From Proteromonas lacertae (lineage: Eukaryota; Sar; Bigyra; Opalinata; Proteromonadidae), in contig NGBS01000001.1 in NCBI GenBank assembly GCA_002245135.1, forward strand, positions 62,001-126,000: a stretch of DNA of 64,000 nt, in the 5' to 3' direction. The notes beneath the pieces were generated by a model, which saw only the letters and a list, made by a program, of their open reading frames with translations, was not told where the DNA came from and did not search any database. A program made the position numbers and the translations under genes. Position 1 is the first letter of the stretch; the number at the start of each line of letters is the position of its first letter. Below, piece after piece: positions 1-11,491 of this stretch.

Positions 1-167
1 TTAATATTGTATTTAATGATTAGGATGAATTATCATTTTACCGAATAAGATCGAAAAAACATGAAATAATGATTGCTCCAGGTATTTGTTTTATATTTTT
101 TATATTATTAGAGAATGAATATATTTTGATTGTTATTCAAAACCCAAATCTTGATTCAGAACAGTAA
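1..167 (+). CDS. DYNLRB1: Dynein light chain roadblock/LC7 type, 3' end only
   Basis: This is the C-terminal part of a roadblock-type dynein light chain; the 5' part lies outside the window. After an intron ending TAG at 21-23, exons 24-81 and 112-167 join across a 30-nt intron. They read [17 protein letters not shown] followed by [13 protein letters not shown], which matches the end of human DYNLRB1 almost residue for residue. The family forms dimers that bind the dynein intermediate chain in cytoplasmic and axonemal dynein. The stop is TAA at 165-167. The family assignment is secure. Whether this copy serves the cytoplasmic or ciliary motor cannot be told from this fragment. Confidence 0.9.
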
Positions 168-383
168 TAAGTGATTTATTATTTTTATATTTACTTTTTT
201 TTGGATTTTGAAGATTTACGAAATGAAAAGAATGAAATATTATAAATATATTTATTATAAGAATGTAAACATTTTTTTATATGTTTTTTATGTATATGTA
301 AATATTTGACGAGATATTTTATTTTTTAATTATAGGCTTGGCTTGTATTAAAAACGTTTTGAAATTTAATTTATTGATTTCTA

Positions 384-753
384 ATGTCTTCAGAACAAAC
401 AGAAAAATGGAAGATGATGTGGGGTGCGAAGGTACTGTGCCCTAATGATTTACCAGGTATTTTGATCGTTTTATTAACCAATAGACAATATCACTAAATT
501 TGTTATTGAAACAGTTGCATCATCCTTTAAGAAATATAATGACGATTTTGAAGGTAAAGGAGATGAAATTGTGAAAGAAGTAAAAAAAACAATGGATCAA
601 AAATGGGGTGAATATTGGCATATTATAATTGGAAAGAGTTTTGGATCTTATTCTACACATGAATCAAGGATGTTTATGTATTTTTATTAATTAATTGTAA
701 ATAGATTTTTCTATTATGGAGAATTGGCAGTTATGGCATTTAAATCAGGTTAA
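384..753 (+). CDS. DNAL4: Axonemal dynein light chain 4 (LC8 family)
   Basis: Three exons (384-456, 485-677, 705-753) join through introns of 28 and 27 nt into a 104-residue protein, the usual DNAL4 length. The core KKTMDQKWGEYWHIIIGKSFG and the tail FFYYGELAVMAFKSG follow the LC8 fold: helices, then the dimer-forming strand. LC8-type chains are dimerisation hubs at the base of dynein complexes, and DNAL4-type members belong to outer-arm dynein in cilia. The spliced length and the N-terminal extension favour DNAL4 over cytoplasmic DYNLL. A GGCTTGGCTTG promoter motif lies about 40 bp before the ATG. This gene is evidence that the organism is flagellated. Confidence 0.85.
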
Positions 754-864
754 ACTACTCCTAATTTATTATGTATTTCTATTTTTTATATTTTCTGTTG
801 TGTCTATTTTAAATCAACCCACAAAATCAATAAAAATATGTTTACCATTTCATTATCAAGAATT

Positions 865-1361
865 TTAAGCTTTAATTTGGTTAGCAATTTGATCTAATTG
901 TTTTTGACCTTCTTTTGTAATTATTCTTCCTCCTTCTGGTGATTTAGCAACAATTCTTAATTTTTCTAATTCTTGGAGAGCATGACGGATAATACCTCTG
1001 CATGCCTAATGAAAATACATTATATATTGAATAAATATACTGGCATATGATGTTGTCTCATTAAATGATGTCTTCCAGCACAACCGAATGAATTAGCGAA
1101 TTTCTTTACACCACAATTTTTATGTAAATATACTCTTCTTGCTAATGTAGCTATTTATAAACAAATAACCTAAAAATCTATACCCATCTTAGCATAGTAC
1201 CAATCTTCATCGAGAGGAGATAATTCCTTTTGTATAGCTGTTTTAAGAATATCACAATTTCTTGGAAGTGTGACTTTGCCTGATCTTTTCAAATGTGCAG
1301 CATAAGCGGCTATGAAATCTTGGGCATGGACGTCCTTTACAGTTAATGTATTTTGACTCAT
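865..1361 (-). CDS. RPS19: 40S ribosomal protein S19 (eS19)
   Basis: Exons 1184-1361, 1041-1150 and 865-1005 join through introns of 33 and 35 nt into 142 residues, close to the 145 of human RPS19. Landmarks are [19 protein letters not shown] at the N terminus, [15 protein letters not shown], and the C-terminal winged-helix part beginning [17 protein letters not shown] and ending [15 protein letters not shown]. It is a component of the small-subunit head needed for pre-rRNA maturation. The start is the ATG at 1361, and the next codon upstream in frame is not a start. It is divergent from RPS20 and shares a 258-bp intergenic region with GGCTTGA elements facing each gene. Confidence 0.95.
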
Positions 1362-1619
1362 ATTCAAGTCTATATTTAATTAGATAATCAAAAAATACTC
1401 AAATGACTGGAATGGTAAACAAGCGTATTACTAAACACTTACATGTTTTTGATTGTCAAAGGGTTTTTTCTATTAAAAGTGGCCTTTCACTCAAGCCTTA
1501 TTTAATTTATATGAACAAGCTGAGCGTAATGTATAGTAATTGACCACACTTGGCTTGAGAATTCACATTCACTTGTTCAGGTTATTGTTAGCATTTAAGC
1601 TGCCCTCGACAAGAAAACG
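1362..1619. promoter_or_regulatory. Bidirectional ribosomal-protein promoter (RPS19/RPS20)
   Basis: This 258-bp gap separates two divergent ribosomal-protein genes. It carries TCAAGCC at 1491-1497 (GGCTTGA reading toward RPS19) and GGCTTGAG at 1552-1559 (reading toward RPS20). CTTGAGAATTCA at 1554-1565 recurs exactly at 56747-56758 in another divergent promoter. The promoter role is inferred from position and from recurrence of the motif in other gaps. Confidence 0.55.
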
Positions 1620-2001
1620 ATGAGTAAAAAAGGTTATACAACAGATGAATCTAAAGAGATTCGTATCCGTATTGTTTTGACTTCAACTAAAGTCAATTCA
1701 CTTGAAGAAGGTATAATTACATATTTTCATTATTCTAAAACCTACAATAGCATGTAAAAGTTTAAAGTACAAAGCTACACAAAAAGGATTATTAGTTAAA
1801 GGACCAGTTAGATTACCAACAAAGAAGCTTCATATTACAACAAGAAAATCACCATGTGGTGAAGGTACCAACACATGGGATAGATTCCAAATGAGAATCC
1901 ACAAGAGAATTATTGATGTAACTTGTTCTTCAGATACAGTCAAAGAAATCACCAATATGTCTCTTGATTCAGTTCAAGTTGAAGTTATTCTTCAAGAATA
2001 G
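1620..2001 (+). CDS. RPS20: 40S ribosomal protein S20 (uS10)
   Basis: Two exons (1620-1710, 1751-2001) with a 40-nt intron give 113 residues. [20 protein letters not shown] and [19 protein letters not shown] are the universally conserved uS10 blocks around the rRNA-binding loop. The product sits in the head of the small subunit. The intron splits the glutamate-alanine junction just after the first beta strand. TAG is used as the stop, which helps show that this genome uses the standard code. Expression is probably coordinated with the divergent RPS19 gene. Confidence 0.96.
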
Positions 2002-2108
2002 ACTAATTGAATGTGAATTCATTTTCTAACATTTTTTTTTTGATTTGGGTTTTAAACAATACATAATAATATTATTATAATACACATTTAAAACATGAAA
2101 TTATTAAC

Positions 2109-3651
2109 TTATTTAGGTGAAAAATTACTTTCTGATAGTGTTTGACTGTAATTCATTATTCTGTCAAATGTATATTCATCACCTTTTGTATGTAATATTG
2201 TGTACTAAAAAAATACAACAATAATTTATATATATACTTCTTGATTTGCACATAACAATCCACCTATAATTATAAATGTTAATCCAATCAAATCACATAA
2301 TGGATTCATGTGAAATGATAAATTAAGATCAATATGATATAAAAATAATGATAAAAACGATAGAGAAGTAGCAATACTAAGCGAAGCAGACATTAACTTT
2401 GGTTTTAGTTCAACTAATTTCATTGAACATCTGTAAAATATATAATTTGTAATTAGAAACAATATCAGACATATTAACCCTAATGAACAATTCTGTTTAT
2501 CTTCATCATTTATATATGTACCATCATCATTTCTACATTCATATTGTATTAGACACCGTAGAAAGTGATATAAATTAATTGGATATGATTCTATTGCATC
2601 TCTGAATGAACACATGCTGTTAGGAACACACTGTAATGTATATGTAAGTGGTGATGTTATTGCTCCAATTAGTAATGTATATGATAATATCTTTATATTA
2701 AGAAAATCCATTGAACAAGGCTATTATTATTATTATGTAGAGAATAATATAATAATACATAATAAACAATAATTTTTTGCTTTATATAATCATTTATTGC
2801 TGCTAAAACACCTGATACTAAATACAATAAACTATATCAATAAAAAAACATAAATAATACATTGCATAACGATAATCTAATGTCTTATCATGTTCATGAG
2901 CTGTTTCTGTTAATACATAAATGCTATTATTATAAATATATTGTTATAATTAATACGCTGGTATAATAACTCCAATAATTACAGTAATTGAACCATATAA
3001 TTGATTTTTATTTTCACATTTCTTTTTTGAAAATATATTTATGATTGTAGTCATTGGTGCACTTATCTATTAGTCACATATTATATATAGAAATATACTT
3101 GTAGAAATAGCACAGTCAATTGAGCTGGACACATTCCTGTACCAACTACTAAACAAATATTTTGAAGACATTCCATTGATGCAAAAAGCAATACATATTT
3201 TATTGGCACTTTCTTTTCATCAACCAAATCAACAACATCTGAATCATTCTATTTACAATTGATATAATAATATTTGTACAAGAGGTAGATGTCTTCTTAT
3301 CAATGTTTCAACTAATAAATCTAAAATATACATAACCACTAGAAATTGTGATAGCCAAAATCTATCAATAATAAATGCATCTTTATACCTGTATGGTTCA
3401 AATGAGTCTACCATCACTTTGAAACTAAATCTTGTAATTGTTCCACTTATTATCATTAGCAGTGATATAAAAATATGTGTGTTATTCTAACTGTATAAAA
3501 TTGTTTAAATACTTTAAAAACTTCTTTGAAATTACATTTCTTCTGTTTTCGTTTTAATGGAAGTAACTATATATCATAAAATGGATACAAATACCATGTT
3601 CCTATCAATAGGAGATATATTTTCATCTTCTATCCTTTCTAAACCAAGCAT
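2109..3651 (-). CDS. CRT-like drug/metabolite transporter
   Basis: Nine exons joined by introns of 26-38 nt give about 430 residues, close to the 424 of Plasmodium CRT. The protein belongs to the chloroquine-resistance-transporter-like branch of the DMT superfamily. Diagnostic pieces are LFLQISAPMTTIINIF followed by NQLYGSITVIIGVIIPA, then YLVSGVLAAINDYIKQKII, and a loop rich in paired cysteines (CVPNSMCS, LRCLIQYEC). Around ten hydrophobic helices are visible. Known relatives in Dictyostelium and plants carry thiols, peptides or amino acids across lysosome/vacuole or plastid membranes; the substrate here is unknown. The short cytosolic N terminus starts MLGLERIEDENISP. A vacuolar or lysosomal location would fit the neighbouring NPC1 and LAMTOR1 biology. 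Confidence 0.75.
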
Positions 3652-3747
3652 TTTTGAAAAATCAATTAAAAAACTTGAATTGGGCTTGATATACAAAATC
3701 ATAAACACATTAAACAAACGATTATAACATAAGGTTTATAAATTATT

Positions 3748-5959
3748 TTACTTATCTTTCTTCCAATTAAGAAAATAAGATAATTCGGGAAATAATTCAT
3801 TAACAGAAGGAAATTCATCTTTAACATTGTATTCAAAACCATCAAATGCTATTGCAAATTTCATTTTTAATGTTTCAGATGATTTAGATAAATAATTCAT
3901 TAGCCAGTCTTCTTTGGAACTTTTATTATCAACATATCTTGGAGAAAAATGAGTTAAAATACACATTTTCACATTTGCTGTTTCACAATTAATCAATGCA
4001 TCATTTATAGTACAATGCTTTGCATCTACAGCAATTTCATTCATCTCATTGCTAAATGTTGATTCATGAACACATATATCACTATCTTGAATATATGGTA
4101 GATATTGAGATGAATTAGATAAATCACCAGTATATGAAAATTTGAATTGTGTTTTGAATGTAATTGATATTCCATAAGATTGATATGTATGTTCAACAGG
4201 AAATAAAACTATACTCATTAATTGAGGAAACATATTAGAAATCATATGATATTGTTGTGGAGTAATACAATCACTATTAATAACGATTATTCTTTTATGA
4301 GTATTAGTTGATTTTATTATTTCATTTAAATAATTATTCATTTTTGATGGTATTACTATTATCAAAGGATATGGATTATTTCTTCTTCTCTCTAATAGTG
4401 ATATCAAACCAGCATGATGATCAGCATGAGAATGGGATATGAAGATTATATTGATTGAATTTATAATCTAATGATTGAAATATAAAAACATATATATATA
4501 TATATATACTTCTTCAGCTTCATTTGTTGAATGATATATGCAAAAATCATCATACCAATCACAACCAACATCACATAATAAATGAAGATTTCCATATTCA
4601 AATAGAATACTGGCATTTTTACGATGTAGTGATGGTTTACCTGCTCCTGTACCAAATATTATCAAATGAGGTGAAGAATTATATTTTACATAATATGATT
4701 CACAATACCATTTATTCTCTCTTGATAATTGCCTTTTGAGTATTGAATTATTATCAATTTCATCATCTGTAATTGATGGGTTTAGAAATTTGAGTATAAT
4801 TCTTATTGTTTGTGATAATGGATTGTTTGTTACATTAAATTACTGGATTTTCATCAAAATATTTATTCAATCTTTCAATTTTTTCATCTGATAATCTCAA
4901 CATTGAATAAATACTCATTCTCAATGAATCTACATAATCTCTTTTCTCTATCATTGAATTAAAGACGATTTCTTCTGATTTACTTATTATTAGCTCTTTG
5001 TTATTTGATTCTTCCATATTATAAATAGAAAATGGATATATGAAATTAGTATTATAAAAATCATAATTGAATCTATAAATATTTGGTAAAAATAAATTCA
5101 ACTTTCTATTAGTAAAATAATTCTCTCTATGAATAAAAAAACATATCAATGATACTGTTTTTGATGATAATTATTAAAATAAAAATGCTTAATATTTGAT
5201 TCAAACATTTGTAGAAAACTAGAATAATGTATTGAAAATGCAATATCATCACTTATACAATGGTAAACATATTTTACTTTATGTTTTTCACAATTCTTAT
5301 TTTGCAATACAGAATTTCAGTATTGGATCATTCATCAGTGAGTTAAGATCATTCATATTGTTGCAAAATATAATTATAACTACTACACACTCTTCTATAT
5401 TAAGATAAAATATCATTGAATGAGGTTTATTAATATTGATGTGGTAATTTCATTTTATCATTACAGAATGGACAAGTTGATAATTCTAAAAATGATATTT
5501 CATATGGACAAACTAATAATGAAAAATATGGAAGTGATATTGGATGTGTATCATCCTTACCATAGTTTGAAAATGACAATATTGGATACTATACATAATA
5601 GATTGAATTAACATCTTATACTTTTGTTCTTATAAAGAATTTTAAAGTCTCAAATATACTTTCCTGATCTACATATCCACATATTTGAATATCTCCTATT
5701 CCACATTTTGATAACGAATATAACACACCAAATAAGCCAGTAAACCAATGAACACTGGAATTCGATATAAAAATGCAGGAAATATTCTTCTCTTTTATGT
5801 GTTCTCTTTGAAACAACTCTTGAATTCTACTTGGAACTCCAAATACATATCTATTTTCAATTAAAGGATTATATACGAATAATTTAGCGTTGTATTATCA
5901 GTTATTGTCAATATTACACAATCATTTGATATTTGTCTCAATGAATACCTCTTATCCAT
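3748..5959 (-). CDS. ELAC2: Long-form RNase Z (ELAC2-like tRNA 3' endonuclease), frame interrupted
   Basis: The protein is a metallo-beta-lactamase that trims tRNA 3' trailers. The C-terminal half has FGTGAGKPSLHRKNAS, the zinc motif HSHADHHAGL and the distal pieces FSYTGDLSNS and HESTFSNE. The N-terminal inactive half has ISCIFISNSSVHWFTGLFG. Short introns explain several apparent breaks, for example near 5857-5882 and 5589-5621. Three breaks remain (about 5440-5466, 5302-5320 and 4834-4844), and each needs a +1 shift to keep homology. The first two could instead hide atypical introns; the third could not be explained that way. It may be a young pseudogene, a frameshifted gene or an assembly with extra bases. 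The catalytic half downstream of the last break is intact. Confidence 0.75.
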
Positions 5960-6027
5960 TCAAAATGACAATTTTAGAATATTTGGTTATTCAAAATTTT
6001 TGAACCACAGTTTTCTTTTTTTTTGAA
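5960..6027. promoter_or_regulatory. Divergent promoter with AT palindrome
   Basis: This 68-bp gap separates the divergent RNase Z and LRR genes. It contains TTCAAAATTTTTGAA at 5990-6004, a near-perfect palindrome. Similar palindromes sit before the genes starting at 18918, 29526, 39428, 49573 and 56955. A role in transcription is inferred. Confidence 0.4.
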
Positions 6028-7510
6028 ATGAATAAAACAAATCTTACAACTAAATCAGATTATGCAAGAAAATATAATATTAGCCAAATAAAACAAAAAT
6101 ATATAATATATTTTGAAGAATGTTTGAAATTAGTAAAAAAGCTTAAGTTCGAGGTTTTAATGTTATATTCAGTTATAAATATAACTAATTATGAACTTGT
6201 GTTATTCTTGAATATAAATAGTAACAAAGAAAATGATGAAAAAGAAATTAAAAAGAATTTATGGTTTAATGAACTGAATATACATATAAATAGTCTATTG
6301 TATATGCTGAAATGTCATTGGATAAATATAGTGAAATGTAAAGAATTATTAGAAGAAACAATGTTAAAAGTGAGTGATTCATATAAAGAGAATTATATTG
6401 GCATAAGTATAGAAGAACTCAAGTATTTAGGTTTATATTACACACATTATCATATCATTAATCCTAAGGAGAGTATATAATATGTTTAATTGTAGAAAAT
6501 TTGATAGAAAATGAATTGAAAAACACAAAAGATAATAAATCCAATGAATTAAATCTGGATTTCTGTATATATATATTATGCTATCAGGTTATTTCTTTAG
6601 GTGGTATTGGAGCTTTTGGATGTGAATATCTATGTGATCAAGTATATTTATTCTCAAATATAAATGAATTGTTTTTAGGAAGTATATATTATTCTTTCAA
6701 TTGTCTTTATAATAGGAAATAGTATAGGAGATAATGGTTTAGAATGTTTATGTAATAGTTTTTATTTACTTCCAGAATTAGAACAGCTATTTTTACAAGA
6801 TAATTGCATAACTGATGATGGAATAATATTCTTTTTAAACAATGTAAAATACATTCCAAAATTGTATTTATTATTCATAAATTCTAACTATATAACTGAT
6901 GATGGTATGACAATGATATATGAATGTGTTAATAAATTGCCTTTACTCAGAGAATTGTATTTTAGAAACAATTTAATTACAGAGAATGGAATTATGAATC
7001 TATTCAAGATTGTTACTTCAATTGATTATCTCACAGAACTTTCAATTACAAGTATTATTAATTTGGTTATTATATTTATTGTGTGTAGATAAAAATATAT
7101 CTGAAAATGGATATAAAGATATATTTAAATGTTGTACTAATTTGTATAGGTTAAAAATCTTTCAATTTGGAGGTTGTGGAGTATCAGATGATATATTAAA
7201 ACAATTTTATATGTTTTCTAATCATCTTGTTAATCTTACTGAAGTTGATATAAACAGTATATAAGGATATCTGTTAATTCTTTTAATAGTAAAAGAATTA
7301 ACAAAATCAGGTGTAGAAAATCTCGCCAAAATAGTTCAAAAGTATCTATATTTAAATGACTTAACAATTTGGAGTATTTCTTTATAACTAATTATAATTC
7401 AATTAGCTCATGTTGAATATATACATAAACAAGAGACAATACAGTTACTTACTCATTTAGCTTTATATGAAGATATAAATATCAGTATTTTCTCCTGTCA
7501 ATGTGCTTGA
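6028..7510 (+). CDS. Leucine-rich-repeat protein (RNase-inhibitor type)
   Basis: Six exons with introns of 23-37 nt give 440 residues. The first 150 residues are helical, rich in K/E and without a recognised domain. From about residue 200 there are RNase-inhibitor-type LRRs of about 28 residues with cores such as LEQLFLQDNCITDDGI, LYLLFINSNYITDDGM and LRELYFRNNLITENGI. No signal peptide or membrane segment is visible, so it is probably cytosolic. LRRs of this type are protein-binding scaffolds. It resembles the LRR halves of the two pseudokinase-LRR proteins in this window (18918 and 39542) and may be a kinase-less relative. The reading frame is clean after splicing and ends in TGA. Confidence 0.7.
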
Positions 7511-7601
7511 AACTCTATTTTTAATATTAGGTTTTCGAAAATTGTAGTTATTTTTTCTTAAACCCATTATTTTTTTCTTTCTCTTTTTATTCTTCATATA
7601 A

Positions 7602-10331
7602 ATGGTATTTAACACAATTATATTTATTTTTCTTTTGTTCAGTGTTTGTATATCTGAAGCATATGTAGATATAGCGTATACTATCGTATTTTTAATATTT
7701 TAGGAGAGAAGACAATTTGTTAGGTAATATATATTCCACAGTTGAATTAAAAATGTCTGTAATGTTAAATGAAAATTTAAATGAATTGAAAAACAGTATT
7801 GTAGATTATTCCCCTAAATTGAGTGGTACTGAAGTGAAGAAGATATATTCATGTCATAATAATTTTGTTTTAAAGATTACAGAAGATTATGAGATAGTAA
7901 CTGAAAAAGATCAATTTTCTAAATTGTCTTCTTCACAAATCGAATTAGTATCTTATTCCCTCAATTTAATGAATGAATATAACAATTTAAATAGACAAAT
8001 ATATACCTTTATTCAATTTTCATCACATAATAATCCAATTATTCTATCAAATCATATCAGTAAAGATTGTTCTGTTCTTTCAGAGATTATCTCTCATAGA
8101 AGTTATTTAATATATAAATATATATTAAATCAGTATTTTGTATGTAAGAAATACTCATTGTTTAGTCATTTATGTTTTAGTATTGATGATGATTTTTTAC
8201 CTATTAATACATTTATAATATCAAATAACTTAATAATTACAAACAATAAAGAAATCTTACAGATGTACAATGCATCTGATGATAGAACAATAGAAGTAAA
8301 GAATGTCATATCCAATCAAATCATCTGTAAAAATGGAGTTGTTTATCCAATCCAAATATGTTATTATAACAAAGATATCTATAATAATAAAATGGTAAAA
8401 TCAGATAGATATTGTACAATAGATGATTATAAGCCTATAATTAATGAATGTAAATCATTAGATTTATCACGAGATGTATATTTCATCAAAGAATCAGAAT
8501 GTGTTGAGAATAATACAAATAAACCTCAAAACAGTACAATACAATGTGAACATTTACCAATTACTCATTATATGACAATAATAACATTGGTTATAACAAT
8601 ATTTATAATAATTACTATAATTATAGCAGAGTTAATAGTGATATGGTCATTTCATCATAACTTTATATCTCAACATAAAATACATTATATTTTAGCAACA
8701 CTTTGTAGTTTTATAATTTCAGAGGTAATTCAGTTATTATTAAATGTAATGGAAATGGCTAATAATAGTTGTTATATATTACAATCATTTCGTACATTAT
8801 TTATTACAGTAGGTTTATTGTTAATGAGAATTGCTTATGATCATATAATTGAAGAAGAAATTAATGCAAGAGTTATACCAATACAAGGTCATATTATATA
8901 TATATGTAGATGTGCATTTATAGTAGCAATTCAGATATTTCTAGTGTTTTATATTACCAGTAAGGATTTGTTAGTTAAAGAGTATAATATATCAAGTATT
9001 GAGATAGAAATACATTATTGTGGTAAAACAAATGAACAAGAATTAACTACTAATATCATACCTGTATATATATATATATATGAATTTAACATAATGTATA
9101 GTTATTAACATCCTTATCAATCATTGGAGAATTGATATTATACACAAACGAAGAGTTATCAACAGTATCATCATCAATTGTAAAAGGAATATTCATTTAT
9201 TCTATATGTTATGTAGTTATTGAAGTATTAAATGTGATTTTAAGTTATTATTATTATGGAATGTACAATTTGTTATTTTCAATCTTATTTTCACTGTCAG
9301 TCTTACTATCAATGAAGTTTTTAGCATATACAAAGTTCTATAAGAAGAATATAATCAATCCATACTTGAAGAAATCAGAATTATACAAGCAGTTACTACA
9401 AGAGCCAATCATGAGAGCTTATTTCACACAATTCCTTAAAGATAATGACAAAGAAATATATATTGATTTCTATCTTAGTTGCTTGCAATATAGACTAAAT
9501 TCAAATGATCAAATGTCAAGTGTAGTAAGAAGTACATATGGAAAAGAAATATATGATTTATATTTATCACCAGGATGTATTAAGCCAATTACACTTTCTG
9601 AAGAAAAAAAGAGATTACTTGTTATTAAAATAACTCGAAGGCAATTTGAACCTGATTTATTCTTAGATGCTGAAGGTGAAATAGCTGATTATTTGATAAA
9701 AACATCAGCGAATGGATTTTTACATAGCCAATACCATGAAGATGTTAAACCAGTGAATAAATGGTTTAGTACATATAAATCACTACCTAAATTTGTACAG
9801 TCTGCAATTAGAACTAAGATTAATGAAGATTATCTCAGTATAGATGGATCAAATTGTATTGAAATTCCAAATCAACTTTATTCACAATCATTTTTAGATG
9901 TTAGTATATCATCAGATAGAAGATCATTTGCTAGGAATTCTATACATTTAGAATCACGACAACCACAACAGCAGCAGCAACAACAACAACAAACTATGGC
10001 ATTAATTCCTACTGTTGTAATGAAAACGCCTCCAAGAGAAAATGATAAAAGATCATTTTCACAAAGGTCTTCAAGAGTGTCTAGAATCGATATGTATAAT
10101 AACAACAACCTGGTTAACTCACCATTAGTTGCTAAGATGAGAAAGGTAGCAATGGGAAGAGATAGTACTAATTTAAGCAGAGAAGATGGAGAGAAGGAAT
10201 ATACAGTTGATGCTAAGCCTATGGCTAAGTATAAAACTACTAGTAGTGGAATGCAAAGATCTACTAGATATAGTATGAACGATTATAACTTTAGGACAAA
10301 TACTGCTTCTCAAGATCATCCTTTTGAATAA
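7602..10331 (+). CDS. Seven-transmembrane receptor with C-terminal RGS domain
   Basis: Three exons (7602-7675, 7704-9063, 9102-10331) give 887 residues. A signal peptide (MVFNTIIFIFLLFSVCISEA) lies on the first exon, so the true start is at 7602. An ectodomain of about 300 residues follows, then hydrophobic helices from about residue 315 consistent with a 7TM bundle. An RGS domain at about 580-690 starts PIMRAYFTQFLKDNDKEIY. A disordered tail has a glutamine run near 765-775 and many S/R residues. RGS domains speed GTP hydrolysis by G-alpha, so the receptor carries its own off-switch. A paralogous design is encoded at 22330-25314. The ligand is unknown; the ectodomain matches nothing I recognise. 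Confidence 0.8.
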
Positions 10332-10539
10332 ATTGTGTATATGATTATGAGTTTTTTATAATTATTCTAATTTTGTTAATTATGTATTTATATTGTTGTT
10401 TTTCATACTTTTTTTTAATTGTAAATAGAGTTTAGATAAAAGAATGTGATAATTAGAATATTGCTCTCTAATATTCAAAATTATGTATTCATCTTGGTTA
10501 AATACTTAAAATACAAGCTACAATACACATATATTTATT

Positions 10540-11385
10540 CTAATTACTTTTCTTAGATTGTTTTTTTCTCAATTTCATCGAAACTACAACAATAACTAAA
10601 ATAATTGCAGTCCACATGAATATATGAGAAAAGACACGACAAAACATAACACTATAAGGATACATTAACTCTCCATTACAATAAAATTAAGAAAATAACT
10701 ATAATAAAAAATTTAAAATGATATGTAAAAATATTCCAGTACTGTCCATCTGAATAGGTAACATTATCTATACTAGTATAGATAAATGTCTGAAGATCTG
10801 GTGCTACTTCTGTAATATGCTGTATAAAGTGAATTGAACTGAATGGTTCAGATATGCTATCATTTATCTTGTAAGTATATAGAAATAATGTGTCTTTAGA
10901 TATGTTCAAGGTTGAAATCTGTGAAATTAAATCAATTGTCTCAGAACTTGATTTTCTGTATATATTTACATTATTTTTATACCTTATAAGTTGGAGATTC
11001 TCAACAACGACTATTGGATAATTACATGATTGAATAAATAATTCTAATTTCTGTTTGTCCAATTTGTCCTGTTATATAATATTCAATACATATTCATACT
11101 GTACTAGATAAACTCCATACATTTGATACATTGTTATATGAATAAGAACTAACATAATCTTCAATTCTTGAATAGCCTTTCTAAATATGTATTATAATAA
11201 AATTATACATCAGTGTACATTACAAGAATTGATGGAAATTTGCCAAAAACAGATCTGTGGTTGATAACATCAATTGAAGTTGTATCTTCTACAGAAATGT
11301 AAAAATAGCAAAATATACCTGGATATTTACATAATACAATATTAAATAAAGTAAACACGACAAGAATAGAGAGAAAATTAGACAT
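10540..11385 (-). CDS. Small type I membrane protein, possibly V-ATPase accessory (Ac45/VOA1-like)
   Basis: The start at 11385 opens a signal peptide (MSNFLSILVVFTLFNIVLC). Introns of 28-31 nt join a lumenal domain containing LVMYTDKGYSRIEDYV and SCNYPIVVVENLQLI. Near the C terminus a 28-nt intron at about 10650-10677 appears to join a hydrophobic stretch to VMFCRVFSHIFMWTAI. The tail KLRKKQSKKSN is basic and could be a dilysine-like ER signal. The layout of signal peptide, beta-rich lumenal part, one or two C-terminal helices and short tail recalls the Ac45/VOA1/BIG1 group that helps V-ATPase assembly. Sequence support for that identity is weak. The last exon junction is uncertain. Confidence 0.5.
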
Positions 11386-11491
11386 TTAAAACTTCAAGCC
11401 TAAATCATTATCGAGCCTATATTCTGTAGATTCTCTTTTTTCTTCTCAAAACAAAAGAAATATCAATCAACTTATAGATTTTTAACTCTAA

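Noticed and set aside
5300-5312. Euplotes-like AAA-TAA +1 slippage in RNase Z
   Set aside because: One site fits, but ARPC3 and katanin shift with no stop codon in place, and TGA/TAG/TAA all work as normal stops elsewhere.
5855-5885. Apparent -1 frameshift near the N terminus of RNase Z
   Set aside because: A 26-nt intron starting GTATATAATC and ending AATAG removes it and joins TTLNYS to YVFGVPSRIQ in frame.
9878-10108. Minus-strand ORF with a cysteine run
   Set aside because: It is the antisense of the glutamine tract in the receptor gene; the exon on the plus strand is supported by the RGS domain.
10640-10690. Apparent +1 shift at TAA in the small membrane protein gene
   Set aside because: A 28-nt intron starting GTAATG and ending TATAG gives an in-frame join, so it was not counted with the other shifts.
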